DNA from: Flavobacterium bizetiae
Lineage (GTDB): Bacteria > Bacteroidota > Bacteroidia > Flavobacteriales > Flavobacteriaceae
Reading direction: 5' to 3'
Length of the DNA stretch: 52,147 nucleotides
Assembly: GCF_902804475.1 (NCBI RefSeq)
Contig: NZ_CADCSU010000061.1
Span: 1-52,147 of the forward strand
A model generated the notes under the pieces. The model was given only the letters and a program-made list of their open reading frames with translations, was not told the origin of the DNA and did no database searches. Of the stretch, positions 15,867 to 24,910 are shown in pieces; positions within the stretch are counted from its first letter, which is position 1, and each line of letters opens with the position of its first letter. Position numbers and translations under genes: made by a program.

Positions 15867-17201
15867 ATGAAACGAATAATTCTTATATTTTTGTGTTCAA
15901 TTGGCTTGTCTGCCAACGCACAAGTCAAAACACTAACCCTGAAAGATGCTCTTGTTTATGCGCTTGAAAATAAAGCCGATGCAAAAAAAGCAAGATTACA
16001 GGTTGAAAATAGTGAGTACAAAATTCAGGAAGTGCGATCAAGAGCGTTGCCACAAATTTCTGCAAACGGAAACTTAACACACAATCCGATCATTCAGACA
16101 ACTGTTATTGATGGAGCAGGATTTGGTCAGCCAGGAACTACGATTCAAGCAGCATTTGGTCAAAAATGGACTTCAAACGCAGGAGTTTCATTAACTCAGA
16201 CGATATTTGATCAATCTGTTTTTACAGGATTAAGAGCAGCGAGATCTACTCGTGAGTTTTATCAAATAAACGATCAGTTGACAGAAGAGCAAGTAATTGA
16301 AAGAGTAGCTAATAACTACTATTCAGTTTATGTACAAAAAGAAAGATTAGTTTTATTAGACAGTAATTACGTAAACACAACAAAAGTTCGTGACATCGTA
16401 AAAGGACAGTTTGATAACGGTTTAGCTAAAAAAATTGACTTAGATCGTATCATAGTTAAAATGTCGAACATAGATACTGAACGTCAGCAAATTAAAAATC
16501 AAATTACTTTACAGGAAAATGCATTGAAGTTTTATATGGGTATGCCTATCGAAACTATAATTGATATGCCAAAAGAAGAGTTTGAAGTTGTTCCTGCAGC
16601 ATTAACAGAAGTACCAAATGTTGAAAACAGAACAGAATATTTGCTTTTGAAAAAACAAGAAGAGCTTTTAGTTTACAATAAAAAAGCTGTTGAAGCAGGA
16701 TATTATCCAACACTTTCTTTAACTGCCGGTTATAATTATATTGGTCAGGGGCCACAAATGCCTTGGTTTGCAAAACCTTCAGATGGGGTTTATTGGTCAG
16801 ATTACTCAGCAATTGGATTAAACCTGCATGTGCCAATTTTTACAGGATTCGGAACTCGTGCTAAAGTAAGACAAGCCGATGTAGAAATCAGATCGCTTCA
16901 GGAAGATATGAAAGATACCAAACTTTCACTTGATTTAGATTACAGAAATGCAATGGCTGATATTGATAATAATCTTGTAACGATTAAGAATCAAAAAGAA
17001 AACATGCAATTGGCTACTGAAATCTTAAGCAACACAAAAAACAATTACCTTCAGGGATTAGCATCATTAACAGATTTATTAGATGCTGAAAATGCACAAC
17101 TTGAAGCTCAAAATAACTTTACCAGAGCAGTATTGAATTACAAAATTGCCGAAGTAGCACTAATCAAATCAAAAGGCGAACTTAAAACTCTTATTAAATA
17201 A
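15867..17201 (+). CDS. TolC-family outer-membrane efflux protein
   Basis: 444 residues. The signal peptide is MKRIILIFLCSIGLSANAQ. Two repeated outer-membrane-efflux halves show the typical starts LTLKDALVYALENKADAKKARL and later LLLKKQEELLVYNKKAVEAGYYPTLSLTAGYN. The C-terminal helix pattern is YLQGLASLTDLLDAENAQLEAQNN, as in TolC-like trimers. It forms the outer-membrane exit duct for the RND pump encoded downstream. Ten-base gap from tetR and nine to the adaptor gene. Confidence 0.93.
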   Translation: MKRIILIFLCSIGLSANAQVKTLTLKDALVYALENKADAKKARLQVENSEYKIQEVRSRALPQISANGNLTHNPIIQTTVIDGAGFGQPGTTIQAAFGQKWTSNAGVSLTQTIFDQSVFTGLRAARSTREFYQINDQLTEEQVIERVANNYYSVYVQKERLVLLDSNYVNTTKVRDIVKGQFDNGLAKKIDLDRIIVKMSNIDTERQQIKNQITLQENALKFYMGMPIETIIDMPKEEFEVVPAALTEVPNVENRTEYLLLKKQEELLVYNKKAVEAGYYPTLSLTAGYNYIGQGPQMPWFAKPSDGVYWSDYSAIGLNLHVPIFTGFGTRAKVRQADVEIRSLQEDMKDTKLSLDLDYRNAMADIDNNLVTIKNQKENMQLATEILSNTKNNYLQGLASLTDLLDAENAQLEAQNNFTRAVLNYKIAEVALIKSKGELKTLIK

Positions 17202-17210
17202 CTAAACAAA

Positions 17211-18278
17211 ATGAAGAAAACTATTATAACAATCGTAATCATAATCGCAGCGCTGGGTGTGATTGGATATGTCTTAAATAATAATAAGAAAGAGAATAAA
17301 GAAAAAACAGATATCGTAGCAGAAAAAAATGCTGCAGTTTCAGTAAAAGTAGCTCCTGTAAAAACAGAAGAAGTTTCATTAGATTTCGTAGCAAACGGAA
17401 ACTTTCAACCCATTCAGCAGTTAACATTCTCTGCTGAGAAATCAGGAAAAGTAATTAGTGTTTTAGCTAAAGAAGGAGATTACGTAAAAGTAGGTCAGAC
17501 TTTATTAACAATGAGAGGTGATGTAATTAATGTAAGCGCTCAACAAGCTCAGGCTGTTTACCAAAATGCAAAATCTGATTACAGCAGATACGAAAATGCT
17601 TTTAAAACTGGTGGAGTTACTAAACAACAATTAGATCAGGCAAAATTAGCTTTAACAAATGCTGAGTCTAACTTAAAACAAGCAAACATTAATGTTGGAG
17701 ATACTAAAGTAAAAGCTCCAATTAATGGTTTTATCAATAAAAAATACATTGAGCCGGGATCTATCTTAACGGGTATGCCTGCAACTGCTTTGTTTGATAT
17801 TGTAAACGTTTCTAAATTAAAATTAGTTGTTACAGTAAACGAAAATCAGGTTGCTAGTTTAAAAGTAGGAAACCAAATTAATGTAACAGCAAGTGTTTAT
17901 CCTGATAAAACGTTCTCAGGAAAAATTACTTTTATTGCTGCAAAAGCAGATGAGTCTTTAAATTTCCCGGTTGAAATTGAAATTACAAATAATGTAAATA
18001 ACGACCTAAAAGCGGGTATGTACGGAACTGCAAACTTTGCATCAAACCAACAAAAACAACACCTTATGGTTGTACCAAGAAATGCTTTCGTAGGAAGTGT
18101 GAGCAGCAACGAGATTTTTGTAGTTGAAAATGGTGTGGCAAAATTAAGAAAAGTAACTGCTGGAAGAATTTTAGGAGATCAGGTTGAAATCATCAAAGGA
18201 TTATCTGACGGAGAAACTGTAGTAATTACAGGTCAAATTAACTTACAAGACGGTAATACTGTAGAAATTATTAAATAA
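17211..18278 (+). CDS. RND periplasmic adaptor (membrane fusion protein)
   Basis: 355 residues. An N-terminal membrane anchor (TIITIVIIIAALGVIGYVL) has no lipobox Cys. The barrel-sandwich/lipoyl-like halves are SGKVISVLAKEGDYVKVGQTLL and VKAPINGFINKKYIEPGS, with a short alpha-hairpin between them, then the beta-barrel domain and a membrane-proximal domain ending GLSDGETVVITGQINLQDG. It links the TolC protein to the RND permease. The 91-base gap to the permease holds a TAAGC/CTATAGGC-rich imperfect inverted repeat (about 18283-18360). Confidence 0.93.
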   Translation: MKKTIITIVIIIAALGVIGYVLNNNKKENKEKTDIVAEKNAAVSVKVAPVKTEEVSLDFVANGNFQPIQQLTFSAEKSGKVISVLAKEGDYVKVGQTLLTMRGDVINVSAQQAQAVYQNAKSDYSRYENAFKTGGVTKQQLDQAKLALTNAESNLKQANINVGDTKVKAPINGFINKKYIEPGSILTGMPATALFDIVNVSKLKLVVTVNENQVASLKVGNQINVTASVYPDKTFSGKITFIAAKADESLNFPVEIEITNNVNNDLKAGMYGTANFASNQQKQHLMVVPRNAFVGSVSSNEIFVVENGVAKLRKVTAGRILGDQVEIIKGLSDGETVVITGQINLQDGNTVEIIK

Positions 18279-18369
18279 TTGTAGGCTATAAGCCGTAAGC
18301 TATAGGCTTTAAGCGTTTCTCAAAAGCCTAAAGCCTATAGCGTAAAGCTTAAAGCATAAAAAAACATAT

Positions 18370-21300
18370 ATGAAATTAGCCGAAATATCCATAAAACGTC
18401 CATCGTTAGTAATTGTATTGTTTACGATTCTAACCCTTGGTGGATTGTTTAGCTACAGCCAGTTAGGCTATGAGCTGATCCCAAAATTTGAACAAAACGT
18501 TATTACTATTTCTACTGTTTATCCGGGAGCTTCTCCAAGTGAGGTAGAAAATACCGTAACCAAGAAAATAGAGGATGCGATTGCGTCTTTAGAGAATGTC
18601 AAGAAAATTGACTCGAAATCATACGAAAGTTTATCTATCGTTTCGATTACTCTAACATCAAATGCAAAAGTCGATTTTTCTCTAAATGATGCACAGCGTA
18701 AAATAAACGCGATAATTAGTGATTTACCGGATGATGTAAAAACGCCGGCGCTAACCAAGTTCTCGCTGAGTGATTTACCAATCATGACGCTGGGTGCCAA
18801 CGGAAAAATGGATGAAGCAGCATTTTATGACTTAATTGACAAAAAAATTGCGCCTATTTTATCTCGTGTACAAGGTGTTGCTCAGGTAAATATCATTGGT
18901 GGTTCAGAGCGTGAAATTCAGGTAAACCTTGATGCGTTAAAAATGCAGGGTTACGGATTATCTGTTCCTCAGGTACAACAAACTATTTTGACTTCGAACT
19001 TAGATTTCCCAACAGGAAATATCCAGACTCGTGATCAAAAAATATTAATTCGTTTAGCGGGTAAATATAAAAGTGTTGAGGAATTAAGAAACTTAGTAGT
19101 TTCTTCTCAAAACGGAATTCAGGTTCGTTTAAGTGATATTGCCGATGTTCAGGATACGCAGAAAATTGCTGAAAAAATATCACGTGTAGATCAAAAAAGT
19201 GCTATCGTTTTACAAATCGTAAAACAATCTGATGCGAATGCGGTGGCAGTAAGTGAGCAATTATTAAAAACAATTGCTATTCTTGAAAAAGATTACAAAG
19301 AAAATCAGTTAAAACTAGAAGTTGCAAAAGACAGTACCGTTTTTACACTTGAAGCAGCAGACTCTGTAGTACACGATTTATTAATTGCGGTAGTTCTGGT
19401 AGCATTTGTAATGTTGTTCTTCCTGCACAGTATTAGAAACTCGTTGATCGTAATGGTTTCTATTCCGGCATCATTAATTGCAACCTTTATTGGTATCTAT
19501 TTAATGGGATACACCCTAAACTTAATGAGTTTATTAGGATTATCTCTTGTGGTAGGTATTCTGGTCGATGATGCGATTGTGGTACTTGAAAATATCTACA
19601 GGCACATGGAGATGGGTAAAAGCCGAATTCGTGCATCGTACGATGGTACGGCCGAGATTGGTGGAACGGTAACTTCGATTACATTAGTAATTGTGGTAGT
19701 ATTTTTACCAATCGCGATGAGTTCAGGATTGGTTTCTAATATCATTACACAATTTTGTGTTACCGTAATTATATCAACTTTACTATCACTTTTAGCTTCG
19801 TTTACTATTATTCCTTGGTTATCATCTCGTTATGGTAAATTAGAGCATATTGAAGGAAAGAATTTATTTGGAAGAATTATTCTTGGTTTCGAAAGTTATT
19901 TAACACGTTTCACTAACTGGGTTTCTGAATTATTAACCTGGTGTTTAGATCATTATTATAAAACTCTTGCTGTTGTATTGATATTATTCTTCGGATCTAC
20001 AATAGGATTAATGGGAGGTGGATTTATTGGAGGAGAGTTTTTCGCATCATCTGATAGTGGGGAATTCTTAGTTCAGATCGAAATGCCAAAAGATGCTTCG
20101 TTAGAACAAACGAACTTCATGACTCAAAAAGCCGAAGCTTATTTAAAAGCACAAGAATACGTTCATAGCCAGATTACAACGGTAGGACAAACCTCAGAAG
20201 GTTTTGGAGCATCGCAGGCTACAGCTTACAAAGCAGAGATCGACGTAAAAATGATCGAACAAAAAGATCGTAAAGATGACGCGAATGTTTATGCTGCAAA
20301 AATCAAACGTAAGCTTGAAAAAGTATTAGTTGGAGCAAAAGTAAAAACAGTTCCTGTAGGTATCTTAGGTACTGCTGAAGATGCTACATTAGGATTAATT
20401 GTAACAGGTCCTTCTACAGAAAGCGCTATGGCATTTGCTAAATTAGCTGAAGCTGAATTACGTACAATTCCCGGAACAACAGAGATTAAATTAACTGTTG
20501 AAGACGGAAACCCTGAGATTAACGTAAAAGTAGATCGTGATAAAATGGCTGCTTTAGGATTAACACTTCAAACAGTTGGTTTAACCATGCAAACTGCTTT
20601 TAGTGGTAATACAGATGGTAAATACAGAGCTGGTGAATACGAATACGATATCAACATCAGATACAATGCATTCGACAGAAAAAGTATTACTGACGTAAGT
20701 AATTTGATATTTATTAATGCAGCAGGACAACAAATTAAGTTATCGCAATTTGCTGATATTACAGAAGGTTCAGGACCTAGCCAGTTAGAGCGTAGAGATA
20801 AATCTGCTTCTGTAACTGTAAAAGGACAAAACGTTGGGGTTCCTTCAGGAACAATCGTAACACAATGGCAGGCAAAATTAGACAAACTTAAAAAACCAGC
20901 CGGAGTAAACTATATCTGGGGTGGTGACCAGGAGAACCAGTCTGAAGGATTTGGTACTTTAGGAATCGCTTTATTGGCCGCAATTATTTTGGTTTACTTA
21001 GTAATGGTGAGTTTGTACGACAGTTTCGTTCACCCGTTTGTGGTATTGTTTGCTATCCCGCTTTCGTTTATCGGGGCGATGTTAGCCTTAGCATTAACAA
21101 ACAACTCATTAAATATCTTTACGATTTTAGGTATCATCATGTTGATTGGTCTGGTGTGTAAGAATGCGATCATGCTTGTCGATTATACCAACCAAAGAAG
21201 AGCAGCAGGAGAATCAATCAGAACGGCATTAATTCAGGCGAATCACGCTCGTTTACGTCCGATTCTTATGACAACAATTGCGATGGTATTTGGTATGTTC

Positions 21301-21546
21301 CCAATTGCATTAGCATCTGGAGCAGGAGCTGAATGGAAAAACGGATTGGCATGGGTAATTATCGGAGGATTAATTTCTTCTTTATTCTTAACCCTGATCG
21401 TAGTTCCGGTTATTTATAATATCATGGAGAAAATAATTCATAAATTCTCTAAAGGAGAAAAAATCGATTACGAAGCTGAAATGCATGCCGATTATGTGCA
21501 CACAGAATTAAGCGAAGACGGTTTTAATCCGAAACATACCCATTAA
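18370..21546 (+). CDS. RND efflux permease, AcrB/HAE1-like
   Basis: 1058 residues, the normal size, with 12 expected membrane helices in two halves. It starts MKLAEISIKRPSLVIVLFTI. The proton-relay TM4 motif VGILVDDAIVVLENIYRH and the partner motif LVCKNAIMLVDYTNQRR in TM10 are intact, and two large periplasmic loops are present. It is the inner-membrane pump of the tripartite system with the preceding adaptor and TolC protein. Substrate not visible; the repressor and YceI context suggests hydrophobic compounds. A strong terminator follows. Confidence 0.95.
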   Translation: MKLAEISIKRPSLVIVLFTILTLGGLFSYSQLGYELIPKFEQNVITISTVYPGASPSEVENTVTKKIEDAIASLENVKKIDSKSYESLSIVSITLTSNAKVDFSLNDAQRKINAIISDLPDDVKTPALTKFSLSDLPIMTLGANGKMDEAAFYDLIDKKIAPILSRVQGVAQVNIIGGSEREIQVNLDALKMQGYGLSVPQVQQTILTSNLDFPTGNIQTRDQKILIRLAGKYKSVEELRNLVVSSQNGIQVRLSDIADVQDTQKIAEKISRVDQKSAIVLQIVKQSDANAVAVSEQLLKTIAILEKDYKENQLKLEVAKDSTVFTLEAADSVVHDLLIAVVLVAFVMLFFLHSIRNSLIVMVSIPASLIATFIGIYLMGYTLNLMSLLGLSLVVGILVDDAIVVLENIYRHMEMGKSRIRASYDGTAEIGGTVTSITLVIVVVFLPIAMSSGLVSNIITQFCVTVIISTLLSLLASFTIIPWLSSRYGKLEHIEGKNLFGRIILGFESYLTRFTNWVSELLTWCLDHYYKTLAVVLILFFGSTIGLMGGGFIGGEFFASSDSGEFLVQIEMPKDASLEQTNFMTQKAEAYLKAQEYVHSQITTVGQTSEGFGASQATAYKAEIDVKMIEQKDRKDDANVYAAKIKRKLEKVLVGAKVKTVPVGILGTAEDATLGLIVTGPSTESAMAFAKLAEAELRTIPGTTEIKLTVEDGNPEINVKVDRDKMAALGLTLQTVGLTMQTAFSGNTDGKYRAGEYEYDINIRYNAFDRKSITDVSNLIFINAAGQQIKLSQFADITEGSGPSQLERRDKSASVTVKGQNVGVPSGTIVTQWQAKLDKLKKPAGVNYIWGGDQENQSEGFGTLGIALLAAIILVYLVMVSLYDSFVHPFVVLFAIPLSFIGAMLALALTNNSLNIFTILGIIMLIGLVCKNAIMLVDYTNQRRAAGESIRTALIQANHARLRPILMTTIAMVFGMFPIALASGAGAEWKNGLAWVIIGGLISSLFLTLIVVPVIYNIMEKIIHKFSKGEKIDYEAEMHADYVHTELSEDGFNPKHTH

Positions 21547-21565
21547 TTGATTTAATTTTAGACTG

Positions 21566-21604
21566 AAAAATCCCAAATTCCGAAAGGAGTTTGGGATTTT
21601 TTTA
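21566..21604 (+). terminator. Terminator of the efflux operon
   Basis: A 14-bp stem (AAATCCCAAATTCC against GGAGTTTGGGATTT, one G-U pair) closed by a GAAA tetraloop and followed by a run of T. This is the strongest intrinsic terminator in the window. Confidence 0.9.
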
Positions 21605-21662
21605 TGGCTTATATTCTAACGCCAGATTAGAATTTGGAATTTGGAATTTTTTTATTTGGAAT

Positions 21663-22103
21663 TTAAAGTTTAAGGTACAAATAATGATTATAATAATCGA
21701 TAATCGCTTTGCCTTCTAATAGAACATCAGCACCAATAATACCGTGAACCGGTTTTGCTTTATAAGCCTCCAAAGCCTCATTTACATGCGAAAGATCAAA
21801 AATCACAAGGTTGAAATCTTTGTTTTTCCAGCTTCCTAATTGCAAGTGGTTGTTTGATGAAATCTGTGTTTTCATGCCAGTTCCTCCTGCTCCTGAAGCT
21901 TTGGTTTTCGATTTTTTGGCATTCAGTTCAAAACGTTCAATACTTTCAAAACCCACACAAGAATTCGACGCTCCGGTATCTAAAATGAAATTTCCTGAAA
22001 CACCATTAATCTTTGCTTTTATTAAAAGGTGTTGTGTCTTGATGACCTTAAATTTTATTTTCTTGTATTGCTCTTTTTTGAGAACTTCGTGAAGATTTTC
22101 CAT
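21663..22103 (-). CDS. Retropepsin-like aspartic protease
   Basis: 146 residues, a single retropepsin-type domain. The catalytic motif is FILDTGASNSCVG (D at about 42), and a hydrophobic-hydrophobic-Gly flap partner is seen near the end (VHGIIGADVLLEGKAIIDY). As a one-domain protein it should work as a dimer. No signal peptide or membrane segment. Its start lies 49 bases inside the 3' end of the CHAT gene in another frame, and no later Met is plausible, so the two are translationally coupled. Two unrelated protease folds encoded in such overlap suggests they act together. Confidence 0.88.
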   Translation of the reverse strand: MENLHEVLKKEQYKKIKFKVIKTQHLLIKAKINGVSGNFILDTGASNSCVGFESIERFELNAKKSKTKASGAGGTGMKTQISSNNHLQLGSWKNKDFNLVIFDLSHVNEALEAYKAKPVHGIIGADVLLEGKAIIDYYNHYLYLKL

Positions 22104-24718
22104 TTTCGATAATGATTGAAAACCAAAAATAAACCAATTACAATCAATAAACTAATGATGTAATAGATATAATTTGTTGATTTTTCTTCAACCGAAACAG
22201 AACCGTAATACACAAATGAACTCCAGTAATAAGGAGATTTCTTTGCATTCGGGATTGATTTGTCTTGCAAAAAAGCAAGTTTTGCATTCGTATTGGCTTC
22301 AAAATACGGAACATCATTTTTGATGTTTTTATAAAAATCAGTCATAAAAACCGATGTGGTATAATCGTTCACCTTCCATAAAGAGAACAATAAATTTTGT
22401 GCTCCGGCAAACTGAAAACCTCTCGCCACACTCATCGCACCTTCGGCTTTGTAAAGTTTGCCAATTCCGGTTTCGCAGGCACTTAAAACCACTAAATCCG
22501 GATTAATATTTAAGTTATATAATTCCGAATATAAGATTTCCTGATCATAGAATTTAATGCTTGCCGGAGTTTCGATATCGCCGGAAGAAGCATGCGTACT
22601 TAAATGTAAAATCGAATATAGGCTGGCATTATTTTTAAAGTTAGAAAAACTTGCCTCAGAATTTTCTAAATATTTGCCTTTAAAATTACTTTTGATAGAT
22701 TCTAATTCTTTCTTCGAATAACTCAATTCAAAAGCAGTTTTTTCAAAAATGGGAAAAATCCCTAAAACTGTTTTTTTAGATTTTGAAATAGGTTTTGAAT
22801 TCAGATAATTATTAGCCGAATTATTATAAGCAATCCTGAAATCATTTAGTAAATAATGCATTTTAGCAAAATTCGTTGTTGATGATTCTTGTGTAATCAA
22901 AGCCTCAAAAGGAAGAAAATTTAAAATTCCGTCAGGAACAATGATGAGGTTTTTACAGATCGTGTTTTGAGGTAATTTTAGCATATTATAAACGGAATTT
23001 CCAACGCGATTATATCCCGAAATATTATTGATAATATTAGTTGCATTACTAAAATAATCTATAAAATCGCCAATAAGTGGTATTGCAGTATCAGTAATAT
23101 AAATATGATTGAGAGTGATTTTTTGATTTTGTAAAGTGAAATAATAAAGCCTTTCAGAACCCATAAAATAGTAAAGCAATATCGCTTTATCTTTTTCAAG
23201 TTTTGATAAAAGTGCTTTTATGTCACAGTTTTCAGGAATATAATTCGAGCTTTCGGTTTGGATTTTCTTTAAATAAAGCATCAATTCGTTTTGCTTTTTT
23301 ATGGCCGAGTTGATATTCGAAATATTAGCCAAATCTCCTTTTTGCTGCTCTTTTATAATGTTATTGTTTAAAGTTTGAAGTTGGTGTAAAAGCTGTTTTT
23401 CTTCTACAGAAGCATTTTTAATATTCGAACGATAACCTTTTAAAATGCCTGATTTTGTTTTTTCAGACAATTGAAAAGCTTCTTCCAGATATTGAATTTT
23501 GTTTTCCTTTTGATACAAACGATCATAGATAGAAATACATTTTTCAGTACGATTTCGTGCTCTGATTTGTGTAATGATTTTTGAATTTTCGTAAATCAGA
23601 ACATTCATCAACAAATCTTCAATATCAAAAGAAAGTTTAAAAGCATCGAGTGCCTTTTTGAGTTGATTTTGTTTAGAAAATATTTCTGCCTGTAAATCCA
23701 GAACATCAATCAAAACCGTTTCGGCATACAATTGATTCTGATTGGGAAGTATGTTTTTTGAATTATAATTCGGAATCAGGATTTTAAAAATAACCTGAAC
23801 TTGTTTTTCACTTTCATCATATTTTTCTTCATCAAAAAGCAAAAGCGCTTTTTCATAATACAGTTTTGCGAGTTTTCTGGGTTGACGATTTGTAGTTGCT
23901 AAAAACAACTTTTCGGCCTTTTGCATAAAAGAGTCGGCAATTTCAAATCGTTGCCATTGTCGATTCATCGAAGCTAGATTTCGATAAGAATTCGATAACG
24001 TTTCTAATTGGTCTTTTTCGTTTTTTAAATATTTTATGGAAGATTCAAAAGCTTTCTCTGCATTGTCCGGTGAATTTCTAATCAATACAATTTGTTTCGA
24101 GCCTAACCAATAATTATTTCCGAGATTATTCAATAAAATCCCTTTCTGAGAATTGGATAGTTTTTCTGTTTTTAGAGTATTTTCTAATAATTCGATTGCC
24201 AACGAAATTTTACCGGAACTCTGATACACATTCGATAAATTCAGGATCGCAGCAAATTTTTGTTTCTGAGCGTCGGGATAATTTTTAGCAGTATTTACAA
24301 TAAAAAAGTATTGCTTTATCGTATTTTCGGCGCTGTCATAATCGCCCAAAACCGTATATAAATTGCCTAAAGGTTTCAGGCAATATTCTATAATATCATA
24401 ACTGCTCAGTTTGTTTTTCTGATAAATTTGCCAGGCTTTTTCGTAGCTCGCAATTGCTTTTTCGGTTTGCCCGAATTGGTTTTCATAATACGCTTTATTG
24501 CAATTTAAAACCACAATTGATAATAATTCGTCTTTGGTTTTTGGTTTTGAATTTTTCCAAAAAGCCGCTTCAATCTGGTTTAAATTTTCTATGGTTTTCG
24601 CCGAAGGATTTGCTACAAAAACATCAACTGCGTTATATATTTTATCTTCCTGACTCTGCGCTGACAGATTCAGACTGAAAAAAAGAAAGATTAAACCATA
24701 TAAGTTATATAAGTTCAT
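22055..24718 (-). CDS. TPR-CHAT caspase-like protein, membrane anchored
   Basis: 887 residues. Signal sequence MNLYNLYGLIFLFFSLNLSAQ. Tetratricopeptide-type helical pairs cover about 70-430 (EKAIASYEKAWQIYQKN, AENTIKQYF, and others). The C-terminal CHAT caspase-like domain covers about 560-835 with His709 in LHLSTHASSGD and Cys748 in VVLSACETGIG, both catalytic positions present. A membrane helix near 847-866 (YIYYIISLLIVIGLFLVF) and a short basic tail follow. The topology places the protease in the periplasm. It overlaps the retropepsin gene. Its promoter lies between perfect inverted repeats (see findings). Substrate unknown. Confidence 0.9.
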   Translation of the reverse strand: MNLYNLYGLIFLFFSLNLSAQSQEDKIYNAVDVFVANPSAKTIENLNQIEAAFWKNSKPKTKDELLSIVVLNCNKAYYENQFGQTEKAIASYEKAWQIYQKNKLSSYDIIEYCLKPLGNLYTVLGDYDSAENTIKQYFFIVNTAKNYPDAQKQKFAAILNLSNVYQSSGKISLAIELLENTLKTEKLSNSQKGILLNNLGNNYWLGSKQIVLIRNSPDNAEKAFESSIKYLKNEKDQLETLSNSYRNLASMNRQWQRFEIADSFMQKAEKLFLATTNRQPRKLAKLYYEKALLLFDEEKYDESEKQVQVIFKILIPNYNSKNILPNQNQLYAETVLIDVLDLQAEIFSKQNQLKKALDAFKLSFDIEDLLMNVLIYENSKIITQIRARNRTEKCISIYDRLYQKENKIQYLEEAFQLSEKTKSGILKGYRSNIKNASVEEKQLLHQLQTLNNNIIKEQQKGDLANISNINSAIKKQNELMLYLKKIQTESSNYIPENCDIKALLSKLEKDKAILLYYFMGSERLYYFTLQNQKITLNHIYITDTAIPLIGDFIDYFSNATNIINNISGYNRVGNSVYNMLKLPQNTICKNLIIVPDGILNFLPFEALITQESSTTNFAKMHYLLNDFRIAYNNSANNYLNSKPISKSKKTVLGIFPIFEKTAFELSYSKKELESIKSNFKGKYLENSEASFSNFKNNASLYSILHLSTHASSGDIETPASIKFYDQEILYSELYNLNINPDLVVLSACETGIGKLYKAEGAMSVARGFQFAGAQNLLFSLWKVNDYTTSVFMTDFYKNIKNDVPYFEANTNAKLAFLQDKSIPNAKKSPYYWSSFVYYGSVSVEEKSTNYIYYIISLLIVIGLFLVFNHYRKWKIFTKFSKKSNTRK

Positions 24719-24900
24719 ATTATATTGGTACGAATAATTTTAAAGTTAAGGCATAAAGTGCATATTACAATTATGTTGATATGCTTTTGTCCGTCTGAGC
24801 GAAGTCGAAGACCTTTTCTATAAGCCTTCGACTTCGCTCAGGGTGACATTGGTATTTAATAAAACAAAGTAAATAATATGAACTTATATAACTTATATGG
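24696..24900. repeat. 27-bp perfect inverted repeats around the CHAT promoter (possible invertible segment)
   Basis: 24696-24722 and 24874-24900 are exact reverse complements over 27 bases, 151 bp apart. The left arm contains the first codons of the CHAT gene (from start codon 24718 down) and the right arm contains the same codons on the plus strand. Inside is another inverted repeat, CTGAGCGAAGTCGAAG at 24795-24810 against 24826-24841, which belongs to a common dispersed family. No recombinase is in the window. Confidence 0.75.
24741..24770 (-). promoter_or_regulatory. Promoter of the CHAT-retropepsin operon
   Basis: The minus strand reads TTG (24770-24768), 19 bases, then TAACTTTA (24748-24741), 7 of 8 matches to TAnnTTTG with the normal spacing. 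The expected start near 24735 leaves a leader of about 17 bases. It lies wholly inside the 27-bp inverted repeats. No equally good promoter faces the other way within the segment. Confidence 0.55.
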
Positions 24901-24910
24901 TGAAAAAAAA

